A DNA stretch of 64,000 nucleotides from Streptomyces spirodelae. Its GTDB lineage: Bacteria; Actinomycetota; Actinomycetes; Streptomycetales; Streptomycetaceae. The stretch spans positions 371,888 to 435,887 of the forward strand of contig NZ_JAFFZN010000002.1 of assembly GCF_017676385.1 (NCBI RefSeq). Reading direction: 5' to 3'. Shown here one piece after another: positions 1-9,188 of the stretch. A program made the translations under genes and the position numbers. The notes beneath the pieces are model-generated. The model saw only the letters and a program-made list of their open reading frames with translations. It was not told where the DNA came from and did not search any database. How positions within the stretch are numbered: position 1 is the stretch's first letter; the number at the start of each line of letters is the position of its first letter.

Positions 1-379
1 CGTTGCGGAGGGCGAGACCGTGCCAGTGCACCGAGGTGGGGGCCGAGAGGTGGTTGGCGAGAGTGACGTCGAGGGTGCCGCCCGCGCCGACGCGGATCTC
101 CTTGCCGGGCACCCGGTCGCCGTACGCCCAGGTGGGGACCGTGCCCTCGGCCCCCAGTTCGAGGCGGGTGCGGGTGGCGGTGAGCCGGACCCGCTCGGTA
201 CGGCCCCGGGCGCGGCGGGCCTCGGCGGCGCGGACCTCGGGGCCGTCGGACTCGACATAGCCGGCGGGGGACTTGGCGTCGGAGCGCCGCGCGGTGTCCG
301 AGCAGGCGGTCAGGAAACCGGCCCCGGCGAGCGCGGCGCCGGTGCCGAGCACGGCTCGTCGTGTGAAGTGGGAACGCAT
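1..379 (-). CDS. Multicopper oxidase, N-terminal part (runs off window)
   Basis: Only the first 126 codons are present; the gene continues beyond base 1. The product opens with a twin-arginine signal (FTRRAVLGTGAALAG) followed by a lipobox-like LTAC, so it is probably a Tat-exported lipoprotein. The last visible residues, TSVHWHGLALRN, contain the HWHG copper-ligand motif of the first cupredoxin domain of laccase-type oxidases. ATG at 379 is preceded by AAAGG at suitable spacing. It follows the small His-rich membrane protein gene on the same strand by 61 bases, which suggests an operon, possibly for copper handling. Substrate cannot be told from this fragment. Confidence 0.85.
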   Translation of the reverse strand, partial: MRSHFTRRAVLGTGAALAGAGFLTACSDTARRSDAKSPAGYVESDGPEVRAAEARRARGRTERVRLTATRTRLELGAEGTVPTWAYGDRVPGKEIRVGAGGTLDVTLANHLSAPTSVHWHGLALRN

Positions 380-440
380 ATGTGTGCCTTTGGTGTTGTC
401 GATGGTTGCGGTGCGGATGCGTCGCAGGGGCGCGGCCCTG

Positions 441-908
441 TCAGGTCCGCAGGATCGACAACTGGGCGAGTCTCAGCGCTGTTCTCGGCGGCGGCAGCGG
501 CCACAGCGCACGCAGTGTGCGGGAGCGGAACGGGGACAGGGCGGTGCCGCGTCCGCGCAGCGCCGGCCCGATGGCCGCGCCCAGCAGCGCGGCGGCCGTC
601 CATATGCCCAGGACGGCCAGGCAGACCGAGAGCGGGTCCCCCGCCGTGCCGTTGCCGTGGCCGTCGTCGTGCGCCGGGGGCGGCATCATGTGGTGGTGGG
701 CGGGGGCGGGCGCGGCGGCCGTACTCGTGCCTGACGCCGTACCCGGACCGGATGCCGGTCCGTGGGAGAGGTGCGCTGCCGCGGGTGGTGCCGGCCCGGA
801 CGCCGTGTGGCCGAGCGTGTGCATGGTGACGAGCCCCAGCAGCAGCGTGGCGAGCAGCAGCGCGCGCACGCACCAGGTGGCGGTGGGGGTGCGCTCGCCC
901 GTCAGCAT
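441..908 (-). CDS. Small His-rich membrane protein, DUF6153-like
   Basis: A 155-aa protein with an N-terminal hydrophobic helix (about residues 15-35), a His/Ala/Pro-rich middle (APAHHHMMPP, HDDGHGNG) and a second hydrophobic helix near 92-115. The layout resembles the short DUF6153 membrane proteins of streptomycetes; that assignment is from memory of their general shape. The His/Met clusters and the downstream multicopper oxidase suggest a metal, perhaps copper, connection, which is inference. ATG at 908 is the only good start and the gene is divergent from the regulator at 1023. Confidence 0.6.
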   Translation of the reverse strand: MLTGERTPTATWCVRALLLATLLLGLVTMHTLGHTASGPAPPAAAHLSHGPASGPGTASGTSTAAAPAPAHHHMMPPPAHDDGHGNGTAGDPLSVCLAVLGIWTAAALLGAAIGPALRGRGTALSPFRSRTLRALWPLPPPRTALRLAQLSILRT

Positions 909-1022
909 GGGATCACCCTAACCCGATGCCCACCGGGGGTATGCCGTGGGTCGGTTCGCGGCGCTCCGGGGGATTTGACCGGTGGTCTGGCGACGTTCGG
1001 TCATTGACGTGAACTCGCCACC

Positions 1023-2099
1023 GTGCACAGGATGCGCACCATGTTGGAGGCTCTTGATCTCGACCCCGTCCAGCAGCAGGTCTACGAGGCGTTGGTGGAC
1101 GGTGCCGTGACCGTCGATGAGCTGCGGACCGCCGCCGGGGTGAGTGCCGCCCGGGTGCGGGCGGCGCTGGCCTCCCTGGAGAAGCTCAACCTGGTGGGAC
1201 GCTTCTCGGCGGACGGGGGTGGCAAGGGTGCCGAGCGCTATCTGCCCGTGGCGCCCGAGATCGCCTTCGAGTCGCTGCTGCTGGCCCGCGAGGAGGAGAT
1301 CCACCGCACGCGCCGGCACATCCAGCATCTGGCGGCACGGTTCCGGGCGCACACGGCCGGGCGCGACCCGCTGGAGCTGGTGGAGATCGTGACGGGACGC
1401 GCTGCCGTCATCCGCCAGGTCGACCAGCTCCAGCGCAGCGCACGCGGCGAGATACGGGGCATCGACCGGCCGCCGTACGCCAACAGCGACCCCGACCGCC
1501 TCGACCCGAAGACGGGCATGATGCCGGTGCAGGCGCAGATGATGCGGCGCGGGGTCAGATACCGGGTGATCTACGACACCGAGGGGCTCACCACCTCGCA
1601 CCGGTTCGACACCGACATCGGCGCCGCCGCCGAACTGGGCGAGGACGCACGGGTGATGGCGGACACCCCGACGAAGATGCTGATCGCCGACGACCGCATC
1701 GCACTGATCCCGCTGCGCGCCGCGCCGAACGAGCTGGCCAGCAGCGTCGTCGTCCACCCCTCCGGGCTGCTGGAAGTGCTGTGCGAGTTCTTCGAGGTGC
1801 TGTGGGGCAGGGCGCTGCCGATCTCGGAGTACCTCTCGGGCCGCCATCCGGGCGCTCCCGACGGGCCGAGTCCGCAGGAGGCCAAGCTGCTGGCGCTGCT
1901 GACGACCGGGATGACCGACCAGGTGATGGCCCGCCAGCTCGGCGTCAGCTACCGGACCTTCCAGCGGCGGCTGCACGGGCTGATGGAGCGCCTGGGGGCG
2001 ACGACCCGGTTCCAGCTGGGGGTGCGCGCGGCGAGTCTCGGCTGGCTTCCGCAGGCGCCTTCGAGCCCCGCCCGAACCGCTAGGAATGGCCCGCAGTAA
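1023..2099 (+). CDS. TrmB/LuxR-type transcriptional regulator
   Basis: A 358-aa DNA-binding protein. Residues about 5-70 form a winged helix of TrmB type (QQQVYEALVDGAVTVDELR... then SLEKLNLVGR). The centre (90-280) resembles the TrmB-like sensor part, and the C-terminus (about 285-345) is a LuxR-like helix-turn-helix (MTDQVMARQLGVSYRTFQRR). This two-HTH architecture is common in actinobacteria, often next to secreted proteases. It ends 120 bases before the subtilisin-like gene on the same strand, so it probably controls that gene. GTG at 1023 and ATGs at 1032 and 1041 are all possible starts. Confidence 0.8.
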   Translation: MHRMRTMLEALDLDPVQQQVYEALVDGAVTVDELRTAAGVSAARVRAALASLEKLNLVGRFSADGGGKGAERYLPVAPEIAFESLLLAREEEIHRTRRHIQHLAARFRAHTAGRDPLELVEIVTGRAAVIRQVDQLQRSARGEIRGIDRPPYANSDPDRLDPKTGMMPVQAQMMRRGVRYRVIYDTEGLTTSHRFDTDIGAAAELGEDARVMADTPTKMLIADDRIALIPLRAAPNELASSVVVHPSGLLEVLCEFFEVLWGRALPISEYLSGRHPGAPDGPSPQEAKLLALLTTGMTDQVMARQLGVSYRTFQRRLHGLMERLGATTRFQLGVRAASLGWLPQAPSSPARTARNGPQ

Positions 2100-2218
2100 G
2101 GCAATTGACCGTCTACCCGCGTCACACCGAACCCCTTGTCCTGCTCGTGACAGAGCGCTTAGCGTGCCGATCGCGCACCCCACATGCGCATCCCCCCACA
2201 CGAGGAGGAACCCTCCCC

Positions 2219-3433
<1,215 letters not shown>

Positions 3434-3483
3434 CACCCCCGTGCGCCGCCGGCTGACGGCGGCGCACGGACAACCCCCACCTT

Positions 3484-3516
3484 CCGCGGCCCGGTGCCCC
3501 ACACACCGGGCCGCGG
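3484..3516 (+). terminator. Hairpin terminator after the S8 protease
   Basis: A perfect 13-bp inverted repeat, CCGCGGCCCGGTG at 3484-3496 and CACCGGGCCGCGG at 3504-3516, with a 7-base loop. It starts 51 bases after the stop and lies between convergent genes (S8 protease and CAP protein), so it may act in both directions. There is no U-tract, as is usual in Streptomyces. Confidence 0.75.
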
Positions 3517-3644
3517 TCGTGCGTGCGACCCCGGCTCAGCCGGCATCAGGCCCGACATCCGGCCCGACACCCGGCCCGGCAATAGCAGGCTCGCTCGCCT
3601 ACCCGGTCCGGCAGCAGGCGCGTCCGGCCGCGGCTCGGCTCGCC

Positions 3645-4247
3645 TTACCTCCGCTTGCTGGCCAGCATCAGCGCCCACCACGGGCCCCCGGGCCCGCTGC
3701 TCACGCCCACCCCGGCCTCCCGGAAGGCGCAGTTGGTCAGCGTGGCACGGTGTTTCGGGCTGCGCATCCACGCGCGCACCACCCCCGCGGCGCTTCGCTG
3801 GCCTCGCGCGATGTTCTCTCCCACCCGCCCGAACCGGTATCCCTCGCGGGCCAGGCGCCGCCCGGGGCCCGCGTGCTCCGGTCGGGTGTGGGAGAGCTGC
3901 CGGGCGCGAGCCATCCGTACGCTGTGCCGCTGCGCTGCCCGGCGCAGCGCCCTGTGCTCCGTAACCCGGGGACAGTGCGCCCGTGCGCGCTCCACGTTGA
4001 CCAGCCGGAGCACCTTGGCGCTCCCGGTACGGGGCCTTCCCGTGTGCGAATTGCCCGTGTGCGGCGGCGGTGACTCGGAGCCGGACGAGTGCCACAGCAG
4101 GGGCAGCGGCAGCCGGAAGGGCGGTACCGGTGGTGGTTCGGCATGCGCCGGCCCGGCCCCGGCCGTCCACCCGGTGCCGGCCGCCAGTGTCAGCGCGAGC
4201 CACAGGGCCGCACCGCGCCGGGCGCGCCGGCGGATCGCGGATTCCAT
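3645..4247 (-). CDS. Secreted CAP-domain (SCP/PR-1-like) protein
   Basis: A 200-aa protein with an Arg-rich start and signal peptide ending near AGPAHA (about residue 36), a Pro/Ser-rich linker to about 75, then a CAP domain of about 125 residues. Typical CAP features are VNVERARA, GENIARG, and AWMRSPKHRATLTNCAFREA leading to GVGV and WWALMLAS at the end. ATG 4247 is preceded by GAGAGGGAGAG. CAP proteins of this bacterial type are extracellular and of uncertain activity. Its 5' untranslated region probably includes the 22-bp tandem repeat at 4269-4352. Confidence 0.85.
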   Translation of the reverse strand: MESAIRRRARRGAALWLALTLAAGTGWTAGAGPAHAEPPPVPPFRLPLPLLWHSSGSESPPPHTGNSHTGRPRTGSAKVLRLVNVERARAHCPRVTEHRALRRAAQRHSVRMARARQLSHTRPEHAGPGRRLAREGYRFGRVGENIARGQRSAAGVVRAWMRSPKHRATLTNCAFREAGVGVSSGPGGPWWALMLASKRR

Positions 4248-4268
4248 CTCTCCCTCTCATTTCTTCGC

Positions 4269-4352
4269 GTTCGACGAAGTCGGACCTCGCGCTCGTCGAA
4301 GTCGCACTTCGCGCTCGTCGAAGTCGGACTCCGCGCTCGTCGAAGTCGGAAA
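4269..4352 (-). repeat. 22-bp tandem repeat, 3.8 copies, upstream of the CAP gene
   Basis: Units at 4269-4290, 4291-4312, 4313-4334 and a partial one at 4335-4352, consensus GCTCGTCGAAGTCGGACTTCGC with a few substitutions. Each junction carries inverted CGAAGT/ACTTCG arms, so the array can form several small hairpins or serve as repeated protein-binding sites. It ends 21 bases before the CAP start codon (minus strand). With a TAAAAT -10-like box at 4375-4380, it would be transcribed as leader RNA. Confidence 0.85.
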
Positions 4353-4374
4353 CCACTGGTCGATCAGCTGTCAG

Positions 4375-4380
4375 ATTTTA
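4375..4380 (-). promoter_or_regulatory. Possible -10 box (TAAAAT) for the CAP gene
   Basis: On the minus strand TAAAAT occurs at 4380-4375 inside an unusually AT-rich patch (about 4370-4410) in otherwise very GC-rich DNA. No convincing -35 hexamer is seen. If it is used, transcription would start near 4368 and run through the tandem repeats. Confidence 0.35.
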
Positions 4381-4414
4381 CGGTGAAACAACCTGAAAAC
4401 CGTGCATTCCGGTC

Positions 4415-5110
4415 TCAAGCCCCACCCGGCCGCACCAGCCCGGTCTCGTAGGCGAAGACCGCGGCCTGGGTGCGGTCGCGCAGCCCCAGCTTGACCAGAA
4501 TGCGGCTCACATGGGTCTTCACCGTCTGCTCGGCGACCACGAGCTGCTCGGCGATCTCCAGATTCGACAGGCCCCGCGCCACCAGCGCGAGCACCTCGGT
4601 CTCGCGCTCGGTGAGATCGGCGACGCGCTCCATGAGCCGCGCGCCACCCGGACCGTTCTCGTCCCGCATTCCCGCGAATTTCTCGATGAGCCGCTTGGTC
4701 AGCCCCGGCGCCAGCAGTGCCTCGCCCCGGGCCACCACCCGCACCCCCTCGGCCAGTTCGGCGGCTGAGGCGTCCTTGAGCAGAAAGCCGGAGGCCCCGG
4801 CGCGCAGCGCCTCGAAGACGTACTCGTCCAGGTCGAACGTGGTCAGCACGAGCACCTTCGGGCCGTCGCCCGCCGTGTTCGCCTCGGTGATTCTGCGGGT
4901 GGCCTCGATACCGCCCAGCCGTGGCATCCGGATGTCCATCAAGACGACGTCCGGGGCGAGTTCCGCGGCCCGCTCCACCGCCTCCACACCGTCCACGGCC
5001 TGGCCGGTCACCGTGATGTCGGGTTCCGCGTCGAGCAGCACGGTGAAGCCCTGACGGACCAGTTTCTGGTCGTCGGCGAGCAGTACGCGGATGGTCCGGG
5101 CTCTCGTCAC
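4415..5110 (-). CDS. NarL-family response regulator
   Basis: A 231-aa two-component response regulator. The receiver domain (about 6-125) has the acidic pair at DD13-14, phospho-acceptor Asp59 (VVLMDIRMPR) and the conserved Lys in FLLKDAS. A LuxR-type HTH follows (about 165-222: LTERETEVLALVARGLSNLE, then TVKTHVSRIL). Its ATG overlaps the stop of the kinase gene by 4 bases, so the two are translationally coupled and form a cognate pair. The three-gene operon starts with the acyltransferase. Confidence 0.93.
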   Translation of the reverse strand: MTRARTIRVLLADDQKLVRQGFTVLLDAEPDITVTGQAVDGVEAVERAAELAPDVVLMDIRMPRLGGIEATRRITEANTAGDGPKVLVLTTFDLDEYVFEALRAGASGFLLKDASAAELAEGVRVVARGEALLAPGLTKRLIEKFAGMRDENGPGGARLMERVADLTERETEVLALVARGLSNLEIAEQLVVAEQTVKTHVSRILVKLGLRDRTQAAVFAYETGLVRPGGA

Positions 5111-6435
5111 GAGGGGTCCTCAGCGGTCTCGGGGTAGGGCAGCGTGGCCGTCACGCTCCAGCCGCCGTCGGGGGTGTTTCCGCACCACAGGGTGCCGTTC
5201 AGCATCGCGGCGCGCTCCCGCATACCGGGCAGACCGTGCCCCGCACCGGTGGCAGGGGGCATGGGCCGGTCCGGAGCGGTGTTGCTGACCCGCACGGTGA
5301 GTTCGGTGGGGTGGTAGCCGATCTCCACGTGCGCCTCGGCACCCGGCGCGTGCCGCAGCACATTGCTGAGGGCCTCCTGAACGATGCGGTAGGCCGACAC
5401 CTCCATCCCGGGGGCGAGCGGGAAGGGCCGGCCCGTGACCCTGTCGGTGACGGTGAGCCCAGCGGCCCGTACGTTCGCGACCAGCTCCGGCAGCCCCTCC
5501 AGGGTGGGCTGGGGTGCGTGCCGGTCGCCCGGTGCGTCTCCGGACCGCAGCACGCCCAGTACGCGGCGCAGCTCGGCCAGCGCCTCCACGGCGTTCTCCC
5601 GGATGCCCGCCAGACTCTCCCTCAGCTCCGGGGAGGGGTTGTCCACCAGGTGCGGAGCGGCCTGCGCCTGGATGGAGATGACCGACATGTGGTGGGCCAC
5701 CACGTCGTGCAGCTCGCGCGCGATCCGGTTGCGCTCCTCCAGCAGTGTGCGCCGGGTGCGCTCCTCGGTGGCCAGCTCCTCCTGGACGACCAACTCGCTG
5801 CGGGCCGCCTGCCGCCCGTGCAGGGCGGTGCCGACGACCACGGCCATGATGAGGACGAGGACATCCCCGGGGACGTCGCGGAAGGCGGGCGGGCCCAGCA
5901 GCCGACGCGTGGCCATACCGCAGATCAGCGCGCTCACCACGGTGACGAGCAGCGCGCCTGCCGCGGCCCGGGGCCGTCTGCGTACGGCGACCAGCAGCAG
6001 CACTCCTGCCAGGCAGGCCACCTCCGGGACGGTCCAGGGGGACTGCCGGGACCAGGGAGCCGGCGGGAGCGCACCGAGCCGCACGGTGATGACGAGCATG
6101 AAGCCGGTCACCACCCACCAAGCGGTGACCGGCCGGAAAGCGGCGAGAACAAGCGCAGCCGCCTGGCCCCCGCCGAGCAGCACCGCCTCCGGCTGGCTCA
6201 GGGTGCTGTGCACGTCCGAGGTGAGGACGCCGATGTTGAACAGACCGATGACGAGGGCGGCCAGGGACACCAGCAGGACGACGGTCGGCTGCCAGATACG
6301 CCAACTCGTCGCGTCCCCGGCGCCGGGACCAGTCGCCTGAGGCGGCGTCCCCCGCTCCAGCATGAACAGGTCTTCGCGCAACGCACGGGGCATCGCCCGC
6401 AGCCGCCGGGCCAGTCCCAGCCCCACCGTTGTCAT
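5107..6435 (-). CDS. Sensor histidine kinase (HisKA_3 family)
   Basis: A 442-aa membrane kinase. Several hydrophobic helices fill the first half (from WQPTVVLLVSLAALVIG onward), followed by a coiled region and the HisKA_3 dimerisation box with the phospho-accepting His in RIARELHDVVAHHMSV. The HATPase part shows the N-box (EALSNVLRHA) and G-box (GHGLPGMRER). ATG 6435 is chosen because it follows the stop of the acyltransferase gene by 10 bases; the longer frame would overlap that gene. It pairs with the response regulator it overlaps. The signal sensed is unknown. Confidence 0.92.
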   Translation of the reverse strand: MTTVGLGLARRLRAMPRALREDLFMLERGTPPQATGPGAGDATSWRIWQPTVVLLVSLAALVIGLFNIGVLTSDVHSTLSQPEAVLLGGGQAAALVLAAFRPVTAWWVVTGFMLVITVRLGALPPAPWSRQSPWTVPEVACLAGVLLLVAVRRRPRAAAGALLVTVVSALICGMATRRLLGPPAFRDVPGDVLVLIMAVVVGTALHGRQAARSELVVQEELATEERTRRTLLEERNRIARELHDVVAHHMSVISIQAQAAPHLVDNPSPELRESLAGIRENAVEALAELRRVLGVLRSGDAPGDRHAPQPTLEGLPELVANVRAAGLTVTDRVTGRPFPLAPGMEVSAYRIVQEALSNVLRHAPGAEAHVEIGYHPTELTVRVSNTAPDRPMPPATGAGHGLPGMRERAAMLNGTLWCGNTPDGGWSVTATLPYPETAEDPS

Positions 6436-6445
6436 GAACGTCACC

Positions 6446-7642
6446 CTAAACGTGCTCCACCGTCTCCGACCGGGCCATGGACCCCCTGCGTACGACCCTG
6501 CTCGCCCCCTTCCGCCACCCTCGCTCACACGGGTGGAAAGCGGCCCAGCACACCAGCAACGCCACCCCGAACACCGGCAGCCACAGCAGCCGGGACGGCA
6601 CCCACCCGGCGCCGTCGGGCACGGTGTGCAGCCCCGGCAGCGGGTCGCCCGCCCACGTCCCGGCCAGGGTGACGGCCATCATCGCGGTCTGGTGCCACAG
6701 GAAGACCGTCATCGCCGAGAGGTTGACCAGCGCCACGGCAGCCCACGCGCCGGGCCTCGCGCACCACCGCCGCAACGGCCCGTGCAGCAGCAGGGCGCCC
6801 CCGCACTGGGCGAGTCCGAAGGTGACGGCGGCGAGGCTGGGCGGATTCAGATTGGACAGCGCGGCGCCCGGCACTCCGACCATGGACGCCGGATAGCCCC
6901 CTGCCACCACGAGCAGCCCGGTGAAACCCGCGCCGCCCAGCAGCAGCACCCATCCCGTCGTACGGTCCCGCAGCTCCCCGCGCGCCCAGGCAGTGCCCAG
7001 ACAGTAGGGCACCAGCCACCCGGCGCCCAGATTGACCCACCCCAGCCACTGCGGGCCGCCCAACCCCAGCCGGACCAGGTCCACATGCGCCACCACCGCG
7101 ACCGGCCACAGCGGGTGCAGCCGCGCCACCAGCGGCGTCGCCGCCGTCAGTACCGCGTACACCGCCAGGAACCACAGCGGTGAGACGACCAGCTTGGCCA
7201 GCGTCCGCACGGTCGTGCCCGCGACCCCGCAGCCGATCATCACCCCCACCACCACGGCCCATACGCCCAGCAGCGCCGCCACCGGCCGGGCCAGCCGCAC
7301 CATCCGGGCACCCGCCCACTCCCGGTACCCGGCTCCTCTCTCCCGAGCCGAGGCCCACCCCCTGGCCGCCATCTGCCCGCCCACCAGAAAGAAGACGGCC
7401 AGCGTCTGCAACAGCCAGGAGACGGGCGCCAGTTGAGGCAGGAACCCCAGCGGGCTGGCTCCGTGCAGGGCGCCGCCGTCATCCACGAGCCCGGTCACCA
7501 GCCAGTGCCCGAGCACCACCCCACCTATGGCCAAGGCCCGCAGCGCATCGGCGCCCCGGTCCCGGTCGGGAGGGGTGGCATCGGCGATGCGCCGTGCGAG
7601 GCCGCGCGTGCCCGACAGAGCGTGCGAGGAGCCGAACACCAT
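6446..7642 (-). CDS. Acyltransferase-3 family membrane protein
   Basis: A polytopic membrane protein of 398 aa with about ten hydrophobic segments. It begins with the acyltransferase-3 pattern RGADALRALAIGGVVLGHW, where the His after the first helix is the usual catalytic residue, and it contains LAVFFLVGGQ and a later VFLWHQTAM. Such enzymes move acyl groups onto sugars or other envelope molecules. ATG 7642 has GGAAGG 10 bases upstream; ATG 7660 and a GTG at 7711 are alternatives. It is first in an operon with the kinase and regulator, so the two-component system may respond to envelope state (inference). Confidence 0.82.
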   Translation of the reverse strand: MVFGSSHALSGTRGLARRIADATPPDRDRGADALRALAIGGVVLGHWLVTGLVDDGGALHGASPLGFLPQLAPVSWLLQTLAVFFLVGGQMAARGWASARERGAGYREWAGARMVRLARPVAALLGVWAVVVGVMIGCGVAGTTVRTLAKLVVSPLWFLAVYAVLTAATPLVARLHPLWPVAVVAHVDLVRLGLGGPQWLGWVNLGAGWLVPYCLGTAWARGELRDRTTGWVLLLGGAGFTGLLVVAGGYPASMVGVPGAALSNLNPPSLAAVTFGLAQCGGALLLHGPLRRWCARPGAWAAVALVNLSAMTVFLWHQTAMMAVTLAGTWAGDPLPGLHTVPDGAGWVPSRLLWLPVFGVALLVCWAAFHPCERGWRKGASRVVRRGSMARSETVEHV

Positions 7643-7842
7643 GGTGAGGGTGCCTTCCATGAAGCGGAACCGGACACCCACGGACGCTATGAACCGGGCC
7701 CCCTCACCCACGTCCCTCCGCAGAGCGCACCTGGGATGTCCCTCTCAGGTACGACGCGAGCCCACCGGGTGCCTCCGCCTCGCTCGGTCTCCTCAACTTC
7801 AGTGCAGCTCGGCCTCCTTCGCCTGTTGTCATCGTCCCCGCC

Positions 7843-7889
7843 TTGACCGCGCAGCGGACCAGGAAGCTAAAGTGCTAGGTAGCTAGGTA
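7843..7889 (+). promoter_or_regulatory. Promoter/operator region of the GntR-ABC operon
   Basis: TTGACC at 7843-7848 is a good -35 hexamer. Downstream is an AT-rich stretch with TAAAGT (7868-7873) and the contiguous direct repeat GCTAGGTA-GCTAGGTA (7874-7881, 7882-7889), directly before the Shine-Dalgarno sequence GGAGG at 7893. YtrA-type GntR regulators usually bind repeats like this in their own promoter, so autoregulation is likely. The exact -10 and transcript start are uncertain. Confidence 0.5.
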
Positions 7890-7902
7890 AATGGAGGAAC
7901 TG

Positions 7903-8295
7903 GTGATCGAGTTTCACCTGAACGACCGTTCCGGCTTGTCGCCGTACCAGCAGGTGGTGCGGCAGGTGCGGCACGCGCTGCGGCTGGGTCTGCTGGAGCA
8001 GGGGGACCGGCTCCCGACGGTCAAGGACGTGGCGCGGCAGTTGGCGATCAACCCGAACACCGTGCTCAAGGCGTACCGCGAGTTGGAGCACGACGGCCTG
8101 GTGGCCGCCCGACCCGGCGTCGGGACGTTCGTGACCCGGACGCTGGCCGACGGCACGCTCGCCGCGCACGGCCCGCTCCGTCAGGACCTGCGGCGCTGGC
8201 TGACCAAGGCCCGCCTGGCCGGGCTCGACGAGGAGAGCATCGAGGCGCTGTTCATGAACACTTTGCGTAACGAAGCAGGGGAGGACGTGGCGTGA
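7903..8295 (+). CDS. GntR-family regulator, YtrA subfamily
   Basis: A 130-aa regulator with an N-terminal GntR winged helix (LSPYQQVVRQVRHALRLGLL, then LPTVKDVARQLAINPNTVLK) and only a short C-terminal tail, as in the YtrA subfamily. GTG 7903 is preferred because GGAGG lies 5 bases upstream and relatives begin MIEFHL; the ATG at 7891 lies before that Shine-Dalgarno. It overlaps the ABC ATPase start by 4 bases. YtrA members normally repress their own operon with the ABC transporter, often in response to cell-wall-active compounds. Confidence 0.93.
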   Translation: MIEFHLNDRSGLSPYQQVVRQVRHALRLGLLEQGDRLPTVKDVARQLAINPNTVLKAYRELEHDGLVAARPGVGTFVTRTLADGTLAAHGPLRQDLRRWLTKARLAGLDEESIEALFMNTLRNEAGEDVA

Positions 8296-9188
8296 GCGCC
8301 GTCTTGCGGGCCCAGGCACTGGGCAAGAAGTACAAGCAGCGCTGGGCGCTGCGGGACTGCGACCTGGACATCCCGGCCGGTCGGGTGGTGGGCCTGGTCG
8401 GCCCCAACGGAGCAGGCAAGTCCACCCTTTTGAACCTGGCCTCCGGGCTGCTGACCCCGACGGCCGGCACCATCGAGGTGTGCGGCGGCCGTCCCGCCGC
8501 GGGCGTCGACCAGTTGGCGAAGGTCGGCTTCGTCGCCCAGGACACCCCGACCTACGCCTCCCTGAGCGTCGCCGACCACCTCGACCTCGGCAGGCACCTC
8601 AACCCGACGTGGGACGACGCCCTGGCGCGGGACCGCATCCGTCGCCTCGGTCTGGACCCCAAGCAGCGGGCAGGAAAGCTGTCCGGTGGTCAGCGCGCGC
8701 AGCTCGCCCTCACCCTGGGCATAGCCAAGCGTCCGCAACTGCTCATCCTCGACGAACCGGTCGCCGCCCTCGACCCGCTCGCCCGACGGGAGTTCATGCA
8801 GGATCTGATGGAGGCCGTCGCCGAGCACGAGATGAGCGTCGTGCTCTCCTCCCACTTGGTCTCCGATGTGGAGCGGGCCTGCGATTACGTCATCGTCCTG
8901 GTCGACTCCCGGGTACAGGTGACCGGCGACATCGAGGACCTGGTCGCCTCCCACCACCGCCTCACCGGCCCGCGCCGCGACCCGGACACCCTGCCGACGG
9001 GCCTGCACATCCTCTCCGCCAGCCACACCGAGCGGCAGACCACGCTCCTGGTGCGCACCGACACCGCGGTCCACGACCCGGGCTGGACGGTGAGTCCGCT
9101 CGGCCTGGAGGACATCATCCTCGCTCATATGACCCGGCCCGCCGACGCGGTCCGTGACTCCCGGCCGGCGCTGGAGGTCCTTCGATGA
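8292..9188 (+). CDS. ABC transporter ATP-binding protein
   Basis: A 298-aa ATPase with Walker A GPNGAGKST at residues 37-45, Q-loop (GFVAQDTP), signature LSGGQRAQ, Walker B LLILDEPVAALDP and the switch His in VLSSHLVSD. The last 80 residues form a C-terminal extension usual in this YtrB-like group. It overlaps both the GntR gene (GTGA) and the permease gene (ATGA), so the three are one translationally coupled operon for an exporter of ABC-2 type. Confidence 0.94.
   Translation: MSAVLRAQALGKKYKQRWALRDCDLDIPAGRVVGLVGPNGAGKSTLLNLASGLLTPTAGTIEVCGGRPAAGVDQLAKVGFVAQDTPTYASLSVADHLDLGRHLNPTWDDALARDRIRRLGLDPKQRAGKLSGGQRAQLALTLGIAKRPQLLILDEPVAALDPLARREFMQDLMEAVAEHEMSVVLSSHLVSDVERACDYVIVLVDSRVQVTGDIEDLVASHHRLTGPRRDPDTLPTGLHILSASHTERQTTLLVRTDTAVHDPGWTVSPLGLEDIILAHMTRPADAVRDSRPALEVLR

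Noticed and set aside
4269..4352. Tandem repeat as a CRISPR array
   Set aside because: The 22-bp units are contiguous, without spacers, and there are no cas genes nearby.
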